Position numbers and translations under genes: made by a program
Shown here: piece after piece, positions 8,913-16,925 of the stretch
Layout: every line of letters begins with the position of its first letter
Numbering within the stretch: position 1 is the stretch's first letter
Notes under the pieces: model-generated
The model's database searches: none
What the model was told of the DNA's origin: nothing
The model's input: the letters and a program-made list of their open reading frames with translations, nothing else
Assembly (NCBI GenBank): GCA_001786745.1
Contig: MFTF01000011.1
Coordinates: 1-32,054 of the forward strand
From: Candidatus Nomurabacteria bacterium RIFCSPHIGHO2_01_FULL_36_23
GTDB taxonomy: Bacteria; Patescibacteriota; Minisyncoccia; Phycocordibacterales; UBA9973
Direction: 5' to 3'
Length of the DNA: 32,054 nt

Positions 8913-10049
8913 TTAAATTTTAATAGCTTGGTTTTTTAATTTTACTGTCTTGTGTTTTTTAAGATCTTTCAATAAATCTGCAAGTTTAATTGTTGCAACG
9001 CCAATAACTTTATCTGCTCCGCCGTAATAAACGAAAAGTACGCCATCCTTTACCACTGCCCCGCAAGAATATACCACGCCCCATTTATATCCATTATTCT
9101 CATAATATTCTTCCGGTTCAAGGAGTGGATTTTGTGAACGGTAAAGGATCTTAGTTGGATCGTTTAAGTCCAGAATCATGGCAAAAAGTTTATAGCGATT
9201 GAGGTCGTGTTCTTCTATAGCATGGTATAAAATAAGCCAGCCCAATTCTGTCTTTATTGGAGATGGTCCCACTCCGCGCATACCTTTTTCTCTTAATTGC
9301 CAACGAGGGTCGCCATCATGAACACTATGTATAAATTTTTTCCCATCTAACTCGTCTAAACTATCAAAATATGTAATTAAAATTTCTGGAGAAATACCGT
9401 GAAGTATCGCAAATTTACCATTTATTTTTTCTGGGAAAAGAACCCAGTTTTTGTGAATCTCGCCGGGCGGAGAAATTAAAACCGGATTCTTCCAATTCCA
9501 TTTTTTATTTTCAAGGTCTTCTAGCTTTATAGAAGTAAGCGCTATCCGCAATGATCCCCAGCCGTCAAAAGCGGTATAAAGCATATAAACGATATCACCT
9601 AAAAGTGTCAAACGTGGATCTTCACATCCGCCATTCCATCCTCCGCCTGAAATATAATCAATAGGCAAAAGAGATTTATCAGCTTTTGTAAAATTATTAG
9701 CTCTTCGGTAAATAAAATAGGGGAGACGCTCGTCAATGTTATAACCATCTTGGCTGGCTGCATATCCTAACACTGAAGAATCATTATTTCCAATCGCTCG
9801 ATAAATGAGATGAATTTTACCATTGGCAATAAAAGCAGAAGGATTAAATGTCGCTTTTGATTCCCAGGGATATAACCGAGGCGTAATTATAGGATTATGT
9901 AGGGCTCTCTTTAGTTCAACTGATACCTTCTTTTTCCCCAACGCTTTAAGTCGGGACTTTTTTACTGTTTTTTTCATTATTTTTTTTCCCGACGCTTTAA
10001 GTCGGGACCCCGACCCCTTGGGGCGTCGGGGTTTTTTAAGCGCGACCAT
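8913..10049 (-). CDS. GH130-like glycoside phosphorylase, single domain
   Basis: HNPIITPRLYPWESKATFNPSAF, GGCEDPRLTLLGDIVYMLYTAFDG, LFPEKINGKFAILHG, YYGGADKVIGVA. The Lys/Arg-rich N-terminus is encoded by palindromic repeats, so the true start may be internal. Confidence 0.85.
   Translation of the reverse strand: MVALKKPRRPKGSGSRLKASGKKIMKKTVKKSRLKALGKKKVSVELKRALHNPIITPRLYPWESKATFNPSAFIANGKIHLIYRAIGNNDSSVLGYAASQDGYNIDERLPYFIYRRANNFTKADKSLLPIDYISGGGWNGGCEDPRLTLLGDIVYMLYTAFDGWGSLRIALTSIKLEDLENKKWNWKNPVLISPPGEIHKNWVLFPEKINGKFAILHGISPEILITYFDSLDELDGKKFIHSVHDGDPRWQLREKGMRGVGPSPIKTELGWLILYHAIEEHDLNRYKLFAMILDLNDPTKILYRSQNPLLEPEEYYENNGYKWGVVYSCGAVVKDGVLFVYYGGADKVIGVATIKLADLLKDLKKHKTVKLKNQAIKI
9937..9956. 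repeat. Palindromic repeat CCCAACGCTTTAAGTCGGGA (degenerate copy)
   Basis: Near-identical to 9988-10006; encodes SRLKALGKK within the GH130 N-terminus. Confidence 0.75.
9988..10006. repeat. Palindromic repeat CCCGACGCTTTAAGTCGGG
   Basis: CCCGAC-GCTTTAA-GTCGGG stem-loop; encodes SRLKASGKK in ORF 8913-10049. Confidence 0.8.
10008..10037 (+). terminator. Strong GC hairpin with T-tract (CCCCGACCCCTTGGGGCGTCGGGGTTTTTT)
   Basis: CCCCGAC/GTCGGGG stem with inner CCC/GGG, followed by six T on the + strand. Lies in the cupin-GH130 junction of the minus-strand operon. Confidence 0.65.
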
Positions 10050-10386
10050 ATTTGTCTTCTAATCTTATAACATCGTCCTCCTTGAATTTTCCAAAAGAAA
10101 TTTCCAAAATTTCAGCATCAGTATCAACGGAATGAACGCGATGATTTGTTTTTGGCGGTATTTCAAACTCATCACCCTTTTTTGCATATCTGATGGATTC
10201 TCCTATTGTAATTTCCGGATTTCCTGAAAGAATTTTCCAAAACTCATTTCGATTATTATGATATTGCAAACTAAAAGCTTCTCCCTTTTTTACAAAAATA
10301 AGTTTTACCGTTGAGGGATTATTATAAGTGAACTGCCGAAAATTTCCCCATGGTCGTTCTTCTTGAAATATTTTAAATTCTGCCAT
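10036..10386 (-). CDS. Cupin, mannose-6-phosphate isomerase type II-like
   Basis: ERPWGNFRQF ... VKKGEAFSLQYHNNRNEFWKILSGNPEITIG ... IPPKTNHRV matches the C-terminal cupin of type II PMI/GMP proteins. Confidence 0.85.
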   Translation of the reverse strand: MAEFKIFQEERPWGNFRQFTYNNPSTVKLIFVKKGEAFSLQYHNNRNEFWKILSGNPEITIGESIRYAKKGDEFEIPPKTNHRVHSVDTDAEILEISFGKFKEDDVIRLEDKYGRA

Positions 10387-10413
10387 TATCTGATTATATA
10401 ACTAAATAATCTT

Positions 10414-11181
10414 TTAGCCAAGCCACTTTTGTATAAGTAATGCGGTTTCTTCCGGTCCTTTTACCGCTGTGGTTTCAAAACCAGCTTCATAGACAGAATA
10501 ATCATTACCTCCCGGGAAAAGTCCGTCCCCGACAAAAATCACGTCAGATTTTTTAAGACCAATTTTATTGATAAATCGTATAAGTCCTACCGCTTTATTG
10601 AATCCTTTTGGAAGTATATCAATACTGGAAGTTCCGTTGATTAAAATACTGACTTCTGGCAATTTGGGTTCAAGCATGGCTTTGATTCTCTCTCTCTTTT
10701 TCCGATCGGGATCAAAATGGAGCTTCAGTTCTATGGGAGCCTGTTGCCCATTGGGGGTAAAAGTAATTTGAGTATCTCTATCTTCTATAATCTCGCCTAT
10801 TGGATTTGGCGGTATGCCATAAATCGGATTATCAATTACTTCTTGCAATAATTTTATAGCCCTTTCTTTTGCTTCGCTTGGCAACGGTTCTTTGTCAGTT
10901 AGCGCCCATTCTTTTTTTATTTCATTATATTCATATCTTTGACTCCCACTGGTTGGCAATAACGTAAAATTATGAATAAAAGGTATCATAGAATTATCAC
11001 GTAAAAAGGGCGGGAGAAATTGAGTCTCGAGTTGCTTAAAACTGCCCCCAGCTATGGCAATAACAATTTTTTGTTTAACGAGTTCTTTTATTAGATTCGC
11101 CATACTCTCTGTTATCAGAGTTTTACTTGCAGTAAGCGTGCCATCAACGTCAAAAGCAATAATTTTTTTATCTGGGAGCAT
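10414..11181 (-). CDS. HAD superfamily (IIB) phosphatase/phosphomannomutase-like
   Basis: IIAFDVDGTLTASK and DVIFVGDGLFPGGNDYSVYEAG, the latter resembling the PGGND motif of eukaryotic-type PMM. Confidence 0.8.
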   Translation of the reverse strand: MLPDKKIIAFDVDGTLTASKTLITESMANLIKELVKQKIVIAIAGGSFKQLETQFLPPFLRDNSMIPFIHNFTLLPTSGSQRYEYNEIKKEWALTDKEPLPSEAKERAIKLLQEVIDNPIYGIPPNPIGEIIEDRDTQITFTPNGQQAPIELKLHFDPDRKKRERIKAMLEPKLPEVSILINGTSSIDILPKGFNKAVGLIRFINKIGLKKSDVIFVGDGLFPGGNDYSVYEAGFETTAVKGPEETALLIQKWLG

Positions 11182-11188
11182 TTAATTT

Positions 11189-11656
11189 TTATATTAACTC
11201 TTTTACCTTTTTTACTAATTCTGATGAACTTCTTATTTTACCGCCTTCTCCGACATTAAAAACCATTTCAATGCCTAAACGTTGACAAAGCGCGTATTCT
11301 GGAATATTGTCCTGTTTTCTATCTCCTCCATTGGCAAAAATATGCGGACGAATCAGCTCAATCTCGCGACAGACAGATATGTCGTTTGTGTTTTCTTTAT
11401 GAGCTGTAATAAAAACTCGATCAACGAATCGAAACGATTCAATAATTTCCTTGCGGTCATTTTCTGGCATAAACGCGAATCCTTTTTTGAACCGCAACCA
11501 ATTATCATTATTAAGAATTACCACCAATTTATCGCCTAATTTTTTTGCTTCTTGAAAAAGGCGAATATGTCCTATATGAACAGGGTCAAATCCTCCGCTG
11601 ACCATTACTAATCGGTAATCTTTTGCATGAGTTTTTTTCTTATGGGAACGATACAT
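11189..11656 (-). CDS. Cytidylyltransferase-family nucleotidyltransferase (RfaE C-domain/GCT-like)
   Basis: VSGGFDPVHIGHIRLFQEAKKLGDKLVVILNND and IRSSSELV motifs. Confidence 0.88.
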   Translation of the reverse strand: MYRSHKKKTHAKDYRLVMVSGGFDPVHIGHIRLFQEAKKLGDKLVVILNNDNWLRFKKGFAFMPENDRKEIIESFRFVDRVFITAHKENTNDISVCREIELIRPHIFANGGDRKQDNIPEYALCQRLGIEMVFNVGEGGKIRSSSELVKKVKELI

Positions 11657-11707
11657 AAAAACAATTATACCATATATTTATAAATAATAAAATGATAGAA
11701 TGCATTT

Positions 11708-12313
11708 ATGATTGAATCCATGGAATGGTTGCGCGCGCTTATTCTTCAATATCCGTCATTTGAGTATATTATAATCCTTTTAGGGACGGCGCTGGGAGGG
11801 GAATTTGCTCTGTTTGTTTTGGGTTTTCTTGTCGCGCAGGGTATTTTACCTATATTTCCCGCGATCCTATTTAGTTTTTTCGGATCGTTCGCACCGAATA
11901 TTTTATGGTTTTTTTTAGGAGGAACTAATCTTATAGAAAGAATGGTTTCGCATCGCCATTCCAATGCGACCTTTTTAATCATTACCGAGGCCGTGTATCG
12001 TATTAGCAGGGGTAGTCATTTGATAGCGCTCATTATAATTAAGTTTCTTGTCGGCACTCCCGTTTTGCTTACCTTATATATCAACAAAACGTCTCTCTCC
12101 TTTAGAAAGTTTATTTATTATCAATCGGTAGCAATTTTCCTCTCTATGGTTGTTATTATTTTTATTGGTTATATTTCGGGACGCGGATTTTCCTATCTTA
12201 CGGAAATTTCTCAAAATTTATATACCGCAATAGGATTTCTCTTGCTTATTGTATTTATTATAATTGTATTTCAAATATGGTTAGAGAAAATGTTTACTAA
12301 TACAAAAAACTAA
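11708..12313 (+). CDS. DedA/SNARE-associated (VTT-like) membrane protein
   Basis: Hydrophobic 201 aa protein; GGEFALFVLGFLVAQGILPIFPAILFSFFGSFAPNILWFFLGG resembles the DedA core. Confidence 0.6.
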   Translation: MIESMEWLRALILQYPSFEYIIILLGTALGGEFALFVLGFLVAQGILPIFPAILFSFFGSFAPNILWFFLGGTNLIERMVSHRHSNATFLIITEAVYRISRGSHLIALIIIKFLVGTPVLLTLYINKTSLSFRKFIYYQSVAIFLSMVVIIFIGYISGRGFSYLTEISQNLYTAIGFLLLIVFIIIVFQIWLEKMFTNTKN

Positions 12314-12428
12314 CTTTTGCTTTACCTGTATCTTACTGATACAATGTAAATATACCCATCCCATTATATTATAAATTCAATGAATGGAACATAACCAGTA
12401 AAAATTAGTAATTAAAATTTATAATGGG

Positions 12429-12827
12429 ATGCAAATAAATTTACAAGGAAAAAATATAGAATTGACTCCGGCAATACGCGATTATGCAATCAAGCGGGTT
12501 ACAAATTTAGAAAAATTACTTTCCAAAATTGAAATAACGAGAGGGGAAGTCGCAGTCTCTTTTGAAGTTGCTAAAAATACGAAACATCATAAATCCGGCG
12601 CTGTTTTTCACGCTGATTGTTTGATTAATATAAAAGGAGAAAAGTTTTATTCCAGCGCCGATGAAGAAGACCTATATCAAGCGATAGATGCAGTCAAAGA
12701 AAATCTTTTTAGGGAAATAAGTAAAAACAAAGACCGTCGGCAGACGCTCTTTAAACGCGGAGCGGCTAGCATCAAAAAAATGCTGAAAGGTCTTTCCAAA
12801 CGGAATCCTTTTACGTCCAAATACTGA
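12429..12827 (+). CDS. hpf: Ribosome hibernation promoting factor / RaiA family
   Basis: MQINLQGKNIELTPAIRDYAIKRVTNLEKLL ... FHADCLINIKGEKFYSSADEEDLYQAIDAVKENLFREISKNK. Confidence 0.93.
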   Translation: MQINLQGKNIELTPAIRDYAIKRVTNLEKLLSKIEITRGEVAVSFEVAKNTKHHKSGAVFHADCLINIKGEKFYSSADEEDLYQAIDAVKENLFREISKNKDRRQTLFKRGAASIKKMLKGLSKRNPFTSKY

Positions 12828-13023
12828 ATTGTTTTTATCAAAAATTAGATAGTCATCTTTATCAAAAGAATACTTTGGAATTTAATTATGCAAAGTAAAG
12901 CGCGACAATGTTAAAACTACGAGAAGAGAATGCCCCATAGAAGAATTGCTTTATGAAACGGGGTGTAGTATATTATAGTAGAAGAATGTTCGCATCAGTT
13001 CAAAATAATGCATAAAGGGGGTA

Positions 13024-13224
13024 ATGAAAATGCCTCGAAAGCGGAAGATTCCTACAAACAAATTGCGGTTGCAAATGCGAAGGAAGATATTAGGAAGAGA
13101 AAGACGAGCGAGGAAGACCATCTGGTTGATAATATACAGATGGGCCAGGCGCGATCTTCTTGTAAGCAAGGAAGAAGCGCGCTCTTTCGCCGATTTAGTC
13201 GTGAGCGCTATGTTGTATGATTGA
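13024..13224 (+). CDS. Small highly basic protein (66 aa), unknown function
   Basis: AAAGGGGGTA Shine-Dalgarno just upstream; MKMPRKRKIPTNKLRLQMRRKILGRERRARKT...; followed by a terminator hairpin. Confidence 0.5.
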   Translation: MKMPRKRKIPTNKLRLQMRRKILGRERRARKTIWLIIYRWARRDLLVSKEEARSFADLVVSAMLYD

Positions 13225-13243
13225 TTGGAGGTGATCGAACAAG

Positions 13244-13277
13244 AAAAGCTCATGCGGAACATCGTATTGAGCTTTTT
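13244..13277 (+). terminator. Rho-independent terminator
   Basis: AAAAGCTCA ... TGAGCTTTTT: 9-bp stem with a T-tract. Confidence 0.65.
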
Positions 13278-13320
13278 AATTTCTAAATTGAAAATTGTTA
13301 CAAACAAGAGGTTTATTAGG

Positions 13321-13356
13321 TGTTATCAAATTTGACGGCCGTCAAAAGTGATAACA
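13321..13356. repeat. 36-bp dyad: TGTTATCA-AA-TTTGACGGCCGTCAAA-AG-TGATAACA
   Basis: 8-bp outer inverted repeat around a perfect 16-bp palindrome, in the convergent intergenic region before fmt. Confidence 0.8.
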
Positions 13357-13389
13357 TATTTGATTACCTAGCTTTTTCAACCGTTAGAG

Positions 13390-14289
13390 TTAAGTAATCT
13401 TATAATCCATTTCTTTTCCGTTTTCGGGTATGATTTTTTTAATTATAAATTGATTATTTTTTAGAATAGCGTCGGTAATTATTATTCTTTTACCATTCTT
13501 AAAAAAGAAAATTCGGGGCCAAGTAGCGTAAGCTCGGAATTTATTGTATAAAACACTTGGAGATTCTTTCTCCAAATTAATCAACCCGTCTTCTTTTTTG
13601 ATTTTCTTACAAACGGAAGCCTTGCTTCCGTTTTGTGGAGTTGCTTTAATTGTACCGCTCACAAAATCCGGCAGAATTTTTATCAGAAGTTCTCCGCCGA
13701 TTTTTATCAAGCGCTTGCGTAAATCCGAAGCTTTTTCGTCTGGAAATATTACCACTTTTTCTTGAGCAATGATGGGTCCAGAATCCATTTTTAATTCCAT
13801 TTTTTGTATAGTCACTCCTGTTTCCGTATCACCATTCAAAATAGCAGATTCCACCGGCGAAGCCCCGCGGTATTTCGGAAGCAGAGAATAGTGAATATTT
13901 ATAGAGCCCAATTTCGGCATATTTATAATATTTTCCGGTATTATTTTTCCGTAAGCGACTACGATAAACAAGTCGGGATGAACATTATTTTTCAAAACAC
14001 GCATACCAATCTGCTGATTGGTTGCTATGCTCGGCCCGTCAGCCTGTGCAATGTTTTTAAAAACAATATTCATCCCTTCTTTTAAATCTTCTGGTTGAAT
14101 GTAAGAAATATTATTTTTTTCCGCCCAAATTTTCACTGGTGGGGAAGTAACGAGCATTTTACGTCCTTGCGGTTTGTCCGGCGAAGTGACAATAAGTGAC
14201 GGGACATAGTCATTTTGTTTTAAAATCTCTAGGGTTTCCGAAGCCACATCAGGTGTTCCAAAAAACGCAAATTTTAATTCCTTATTCAT
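13390..14289 (-). CDS. fmt: Methionyl-tRNA formyltransferase
   Basis: FAFFGTPDVASETLEIL, INIHYSLLPKYRGASPVESAILNGDTETGVTIQKM, IKKEDGLINL. Start taken at MNKELKF; the track's 14325 start runs into a palindromic element. Confidence 0.96.
   Translation of the reverse strand: MNKELKFAFFGTPDVASETLEILKQNDYVPSLIVTSPDKPQGRKMLVTSPPVKIWAEKNNISYIQPEDLKEGMNIVFKNIAQADGPSIATNQQIGMRVLKNNVHPDLFIVVAYGKIIPENIINMPKLGSINIHYSLLPKYRGASPVESAILNGDTETGVTIQKMELKMDSGPIIAQEKVVIFPDEKASDLRKRLIKIGGELLIKILPDFVSGTIKATPQNGSKASVCKKIKKEDGLINLEKESPSVLYNKFRAYATWPRIFFFKNGKRIIITDAILKNNQFIIKKIIPENGKEMDYKIT
13611..13633. repeat. Hairpin inside fmt: AAACGGAAGC-CTT-GCTTCCGTTT
   Basis: Perfect 10-bp arms with a 3-nt loop. Confidence 0.75.
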
Positions 14290-14290
14290 T

Positions 14291-14980
14291 TTATTTAGGC
14301 CCGCCCGCATCGCTATGCGAAGCATTGCGGGCAGGTAGTTCCTCTTTTATATCTTTAGCATGATCAATAAAAAGTATGCCGTTTAGGTGTTCTGTTTCGT
14401 GTTGAAAAATCTGGGCGAGCAGGCCGGACGCTCCACGAGTAAATTTTTTCCCATTTTCGTCATAAGCTGTAATTGTTGCTTTTTTAGATCTAAGAGTTTT
14501 GCCATAAAACCAACGAACAGAAAGACAGCCTTCCGGCATCCACTCTTTTTCACGAGAAAGTTTTGAGATTTTCGAGTTGATAAAAATAAGGTCTTTTATT
14601 TTTTCTTTTGTTTCAATTTTTTCTACTATATTATTTTCATTTAATAATATCTCTTCTTCACTATTAATTTTCTTTTCCCCGCCTGCCTGCCCGATACGCT
14701 GAAGCGAGTCATGCGGGCGGGCATCAGCTATACTGAAAGCATTGCGGGCAGGTCTTTTTTTACCGAAATCTTTTGCGAATATTTTACCAGATACAACAAA
14801 AATCCGCAGCGCATATCCGATTTGTGGCGCTGCTATGGCTACGCCATCATCTTGGCTCTTAAGCGCGCTAGACATCTCTTTTAGTATTTTTTTAATTTTA
14901 GCGGTTTTTATTTTTTCGACGAGTACTTCCTTCGCAGTTTGACGTAAGACCCTTGCTTGTTTTTGAAGAATCTTCTTCAT
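14291..14980 (-). CDS. def: Peptide deformylase with an internal palindrome-encoded insertion and a palindrome-encoded C-terminus
   Basis: GVAIAAPQIGYALRIFVV, EGCLSV and QHETEHLNGILFIDH motifs; atypical segments PARNAFSIADARPHDSLQRIGQAGG and PARNASHSDAGGPK. Confidence 0.95.
   Translation of the reverse strand: MKKILQKQARVLRQTAKEVLVEKIKTAKIKKILKEMSSALKSQDDGVAIAAPQIGYALRIFVVSGKIFAKDFGKKRPARNAFSIADARPHDSLQRIGQAGGEKKINSEEEILLNENNIVEKIETKEKIKDLIFINSKISKLSREKEWMPEGCLSVRWFYGKTLRSKKATITAYDENGKKFTRGASGLLAQIFQHETEHLNGILFIDHAKDIKEELPARNASHSDAGGPK
14298..14335. repeat. PARNA palindromic element, short form, at def 3' end
   Basis: Minus strand CCTGCCCGCAATGCTTCGCATAGCGATGCGGGCGGG: 10-bp outer stem plus inner TGCT/AGCG. 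Confidence 0.85.
14678..14752. repeat. PARNA palindromic element, long/composite form, inside def
   Basis: 75 nt GC-rich block on the minus strand, starting CCTGCCCGCAATGCT like the short copy; multiple nested inverted repeats (CCTGCCCG/CGGGCAGG, CCCGCC/GGCGGG, CGCTtcAGCG). Confidence 0.85.
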
Positions 14981-14986
14981 TTCTTT

Positions 14987-16291
14987 TTATTTAAGTTCCT
15001 TTAAATATTCTAAAAGTTTATTTAATTTTACGGTATCTTGAGATCTGCTTAACATATCTCGCACTATGACAGAGTTATCCAGCGCCTCTTTCATTCCAAA
15101 AATAAGACTATAAGGTATGGCTAATTTCTCTGCAATAGCTAATTGAGAACCCAAACTATCTTTGGAAAGAGATTGAGCGATTGGTATATGCGCCTTGCGG
15201 AGCATTTCAATTATATTTAAACTTTTTAATTTCGCTTCAGAGCCAAGCTGGATGAAGTAAATTTTTGGTTTTTTCAGTATACGAGGTGAAAGTTTTTTAT
15301 ACCATTTTGATTCCACTACTCTATCTACTCCGATTGAAAAACCAACAGCAGGAACATCTTTCTTACCACCAATTTTTCGCGCTAAATAATCATATCTTCC
15401 CCCAGATGCCACCTGCACTGGTAATCCGTCTTTCTCTTCATTTTCTGTGTATATTTCAAAAACAGTGCGAGTATAATATGAAAGTCCGCGAACCAAATTT
15501 TTATTTATATTATAATCTATGCCCATCTCTTCCAAATATTCCAACACTTCTTTGAAGTGTTTTTTACAAGAAGGGCAGAGAAACGAAACTGCATCCGGAG
15601 CATTTTCATTTATTTCTTTGGTTTTTTCTTCTTTGGAATCCAATATGCGAAGAGGATTTGTTTTTAAACGTTTTCGATCTATCTCCGGTAAAATATTTAT
15701 ATATTTTTTATAATAATTTGTCAGTTCTCTTATATATCCATTCCTACATTCCTTATCGCCGATTGAGTTTATATCTATTGAAAGATTTAAGGCTCCAGCT
15801 TCTTCCAAAATACTCATACCAACTTTAATTACAAGCACATCCATAATACTTTTTTCACTACCCAAAGAATCTAGATCAAACTGCCAGAATTGTCTATAAC
15901 GTCCGCGCTGAGGTTTGTCATGCCTGAAGGCCGGACCATATTGATAAAACATTACGGGTTGAGGCATAGTTTGCATTCCATGTTCAACATAAGCGCGCAT
16001 TAACGAGGCAGTGTGCTCGGGTCTAAGCGCTAAATGGTCTCCGCCCCTAGTTTTAAGCGTGTACATTTCTCTGTCTATAATATCCGTGCCTTCGCCGATA
16101 CTCCTAGTAAAAACTTCTTCATGTTCCAATATCGGCGTATCAATCGGCTTAAATCCATAATAAACCGCCACCTCTTGCGCTTTCTCAAAAAAACCCTGGA
16201 AATTGTAGTATTCTTCATTCATCAGATCTCGCATTCCTTTAGGTGAGGAGACATCTTGACTTTTAAAGTTTTTATTTACTTTTTTTTTCAT
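14987..16291 (-). CDS. hisS: Histidyl-tRNA synthetase
   Basis: SPKGMRDLMNEE, LRPEHTASLMRAYVEHGM, YQYGPAFRHDKPQRGRYRQFWQFDLDSLG, VASGGRYDYLARKIGG, AVGFSIGVDR. Confidence 0.97.
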   Translation of the reverse strand: MKKKVNKNFKSQDVSSPKGMRDLMNEEYYNFQGFFEKAQEVAVYYGFKPIDTPILEHEEVFTRSIGEGTDIIDREMYTLKTRGGDHLALRPEHTASLMRAYVEHGMQTMPQPVMFYQYGPAFRHDKPQRGRYRQFWQFDLDSLGSEKSIMDVLVIKVGMSILEEAGALNLSIDINSIGDKECRNGYIRELTNYYKKYINILPEIDRKRLKTNPLRILDSKEEKTKEINENAPDAVSFLCPSCKKHFKEVLEYLEEMGIDYNINKNLVRGLSYYTRTVFEIYTENEEKDGLPVQVASGGRYDYLARKIGGKKDVPAVGFSIGVDRVVESKWYKKLSPRILKKPKIYFIQLGSEAKLKSLNIIEMLRKAHIPIAQSLSKDSLGSQLAIAEKLAIPYSLIFGMKEALDNSVIVRDMLSRSQDTVKLNKLLEYLKELK

Positions 16292-16864
16292 TTATTCAGT
16301 TTGTTTATAATCGCCCGGTAAAATATTCATATTATTTATTGGCAACAGACGCAAAAGCGCTTTGCCTATTATAAGCTTTCTCTTTACAGCTCCCCAGTAT
16401 CTTGAATCGGAACTGGCGGGCCGATTGTCGCCCATGACAAAATATTCATCGCTCTTTAATTCATAATGTATATTATTGCTTGTAATATTTTTTACAAAAG
16501 GCTGATCAAGCCTGAATCCGTCTTTATGTTCTTGGTTGATTATAGTTATCTCATCGTTTTTTATATCCACTGTTTCATTCGGGAGTCCTATTATTCTTTT
16601 AATAAAAAATTTTGTTTGATCATTGGGGTATCGAAAAACAATGACATTATTTCTTTTGGGGTCGCTTAATCTGTAAGATATTTTATCTATTATCAAATAA
16701 TTTCCATCTTCAAATGTTGGGACCATTGAAGAACCTGAAACGACAAACGGCTCGGCGACAAAAACGCGGACGGGGATAACAATGGCTAGGGCTATAAAAG
16801 CAAAACGAACAAGTTCCCAAAATGATTGCCCTGCAGTTTTTTTCTCTGTCAATTCTTCTTCCAT
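16292..16864 (-). CDS. lepB: Signal peptidase I
   Basis: VSGSSMVPTFEDGNYLIIDKISYR, FIKRIIGLPNETVDI, YFVMGDNRPASSDSRYWG. ATG at 16864 (MEEELTEK) preferred. Confidence 0.95.
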   Translation of the reverse strand: MEEELTEKKTAGQSFWELVRFAFIALAIVIPVRVFVAEPFVVSGSSMVPTFEDGNYLIIDKISYRLSDPKRNNVIVFRYPNDQTKFFIKRIIGLPNETVDIKNDEITIINQEHKDGFRLDQPFVKNITSNNIHYELKSDEYFVMGDNRPASSDSRYWGAVKRKLIIGKALLRLLPINNMNILPGDYKQTE

Positions 16865-16889
16865 TTTTGTAGTGTAGCACAAAAATTCC

Positions 16890-16919
16890 TTGACATAGTA
16901 TAAAATTATGTATTACTAT
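16890..16919 (+). promoter_or_regulatory. Putative promoter of pth (TTGACA, 18-bp spacer, TACTAT)
   Basis: TTGACA 16890-16895, TACTAT 16914-16919, ATG 6 nt later at 16926. Confidence 0.5.
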
Positions 16920-16925
16920 ATAAAA

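Noticed and set aside
13008-13220. ORF MHKGGNENASKAEDSY... overlapping 13024-13224
   Set aside because: The strong SD (AAAGGGGGTA) is placed for the 13024 start, not for 13008.
14290-14325. Upstream extension of fmt (MLRIAMRAGLNK)
   Set aside because: Translated from the palindromic element at the def 3' end; conserved Fmt begins at MNKELKFAFFGTP.
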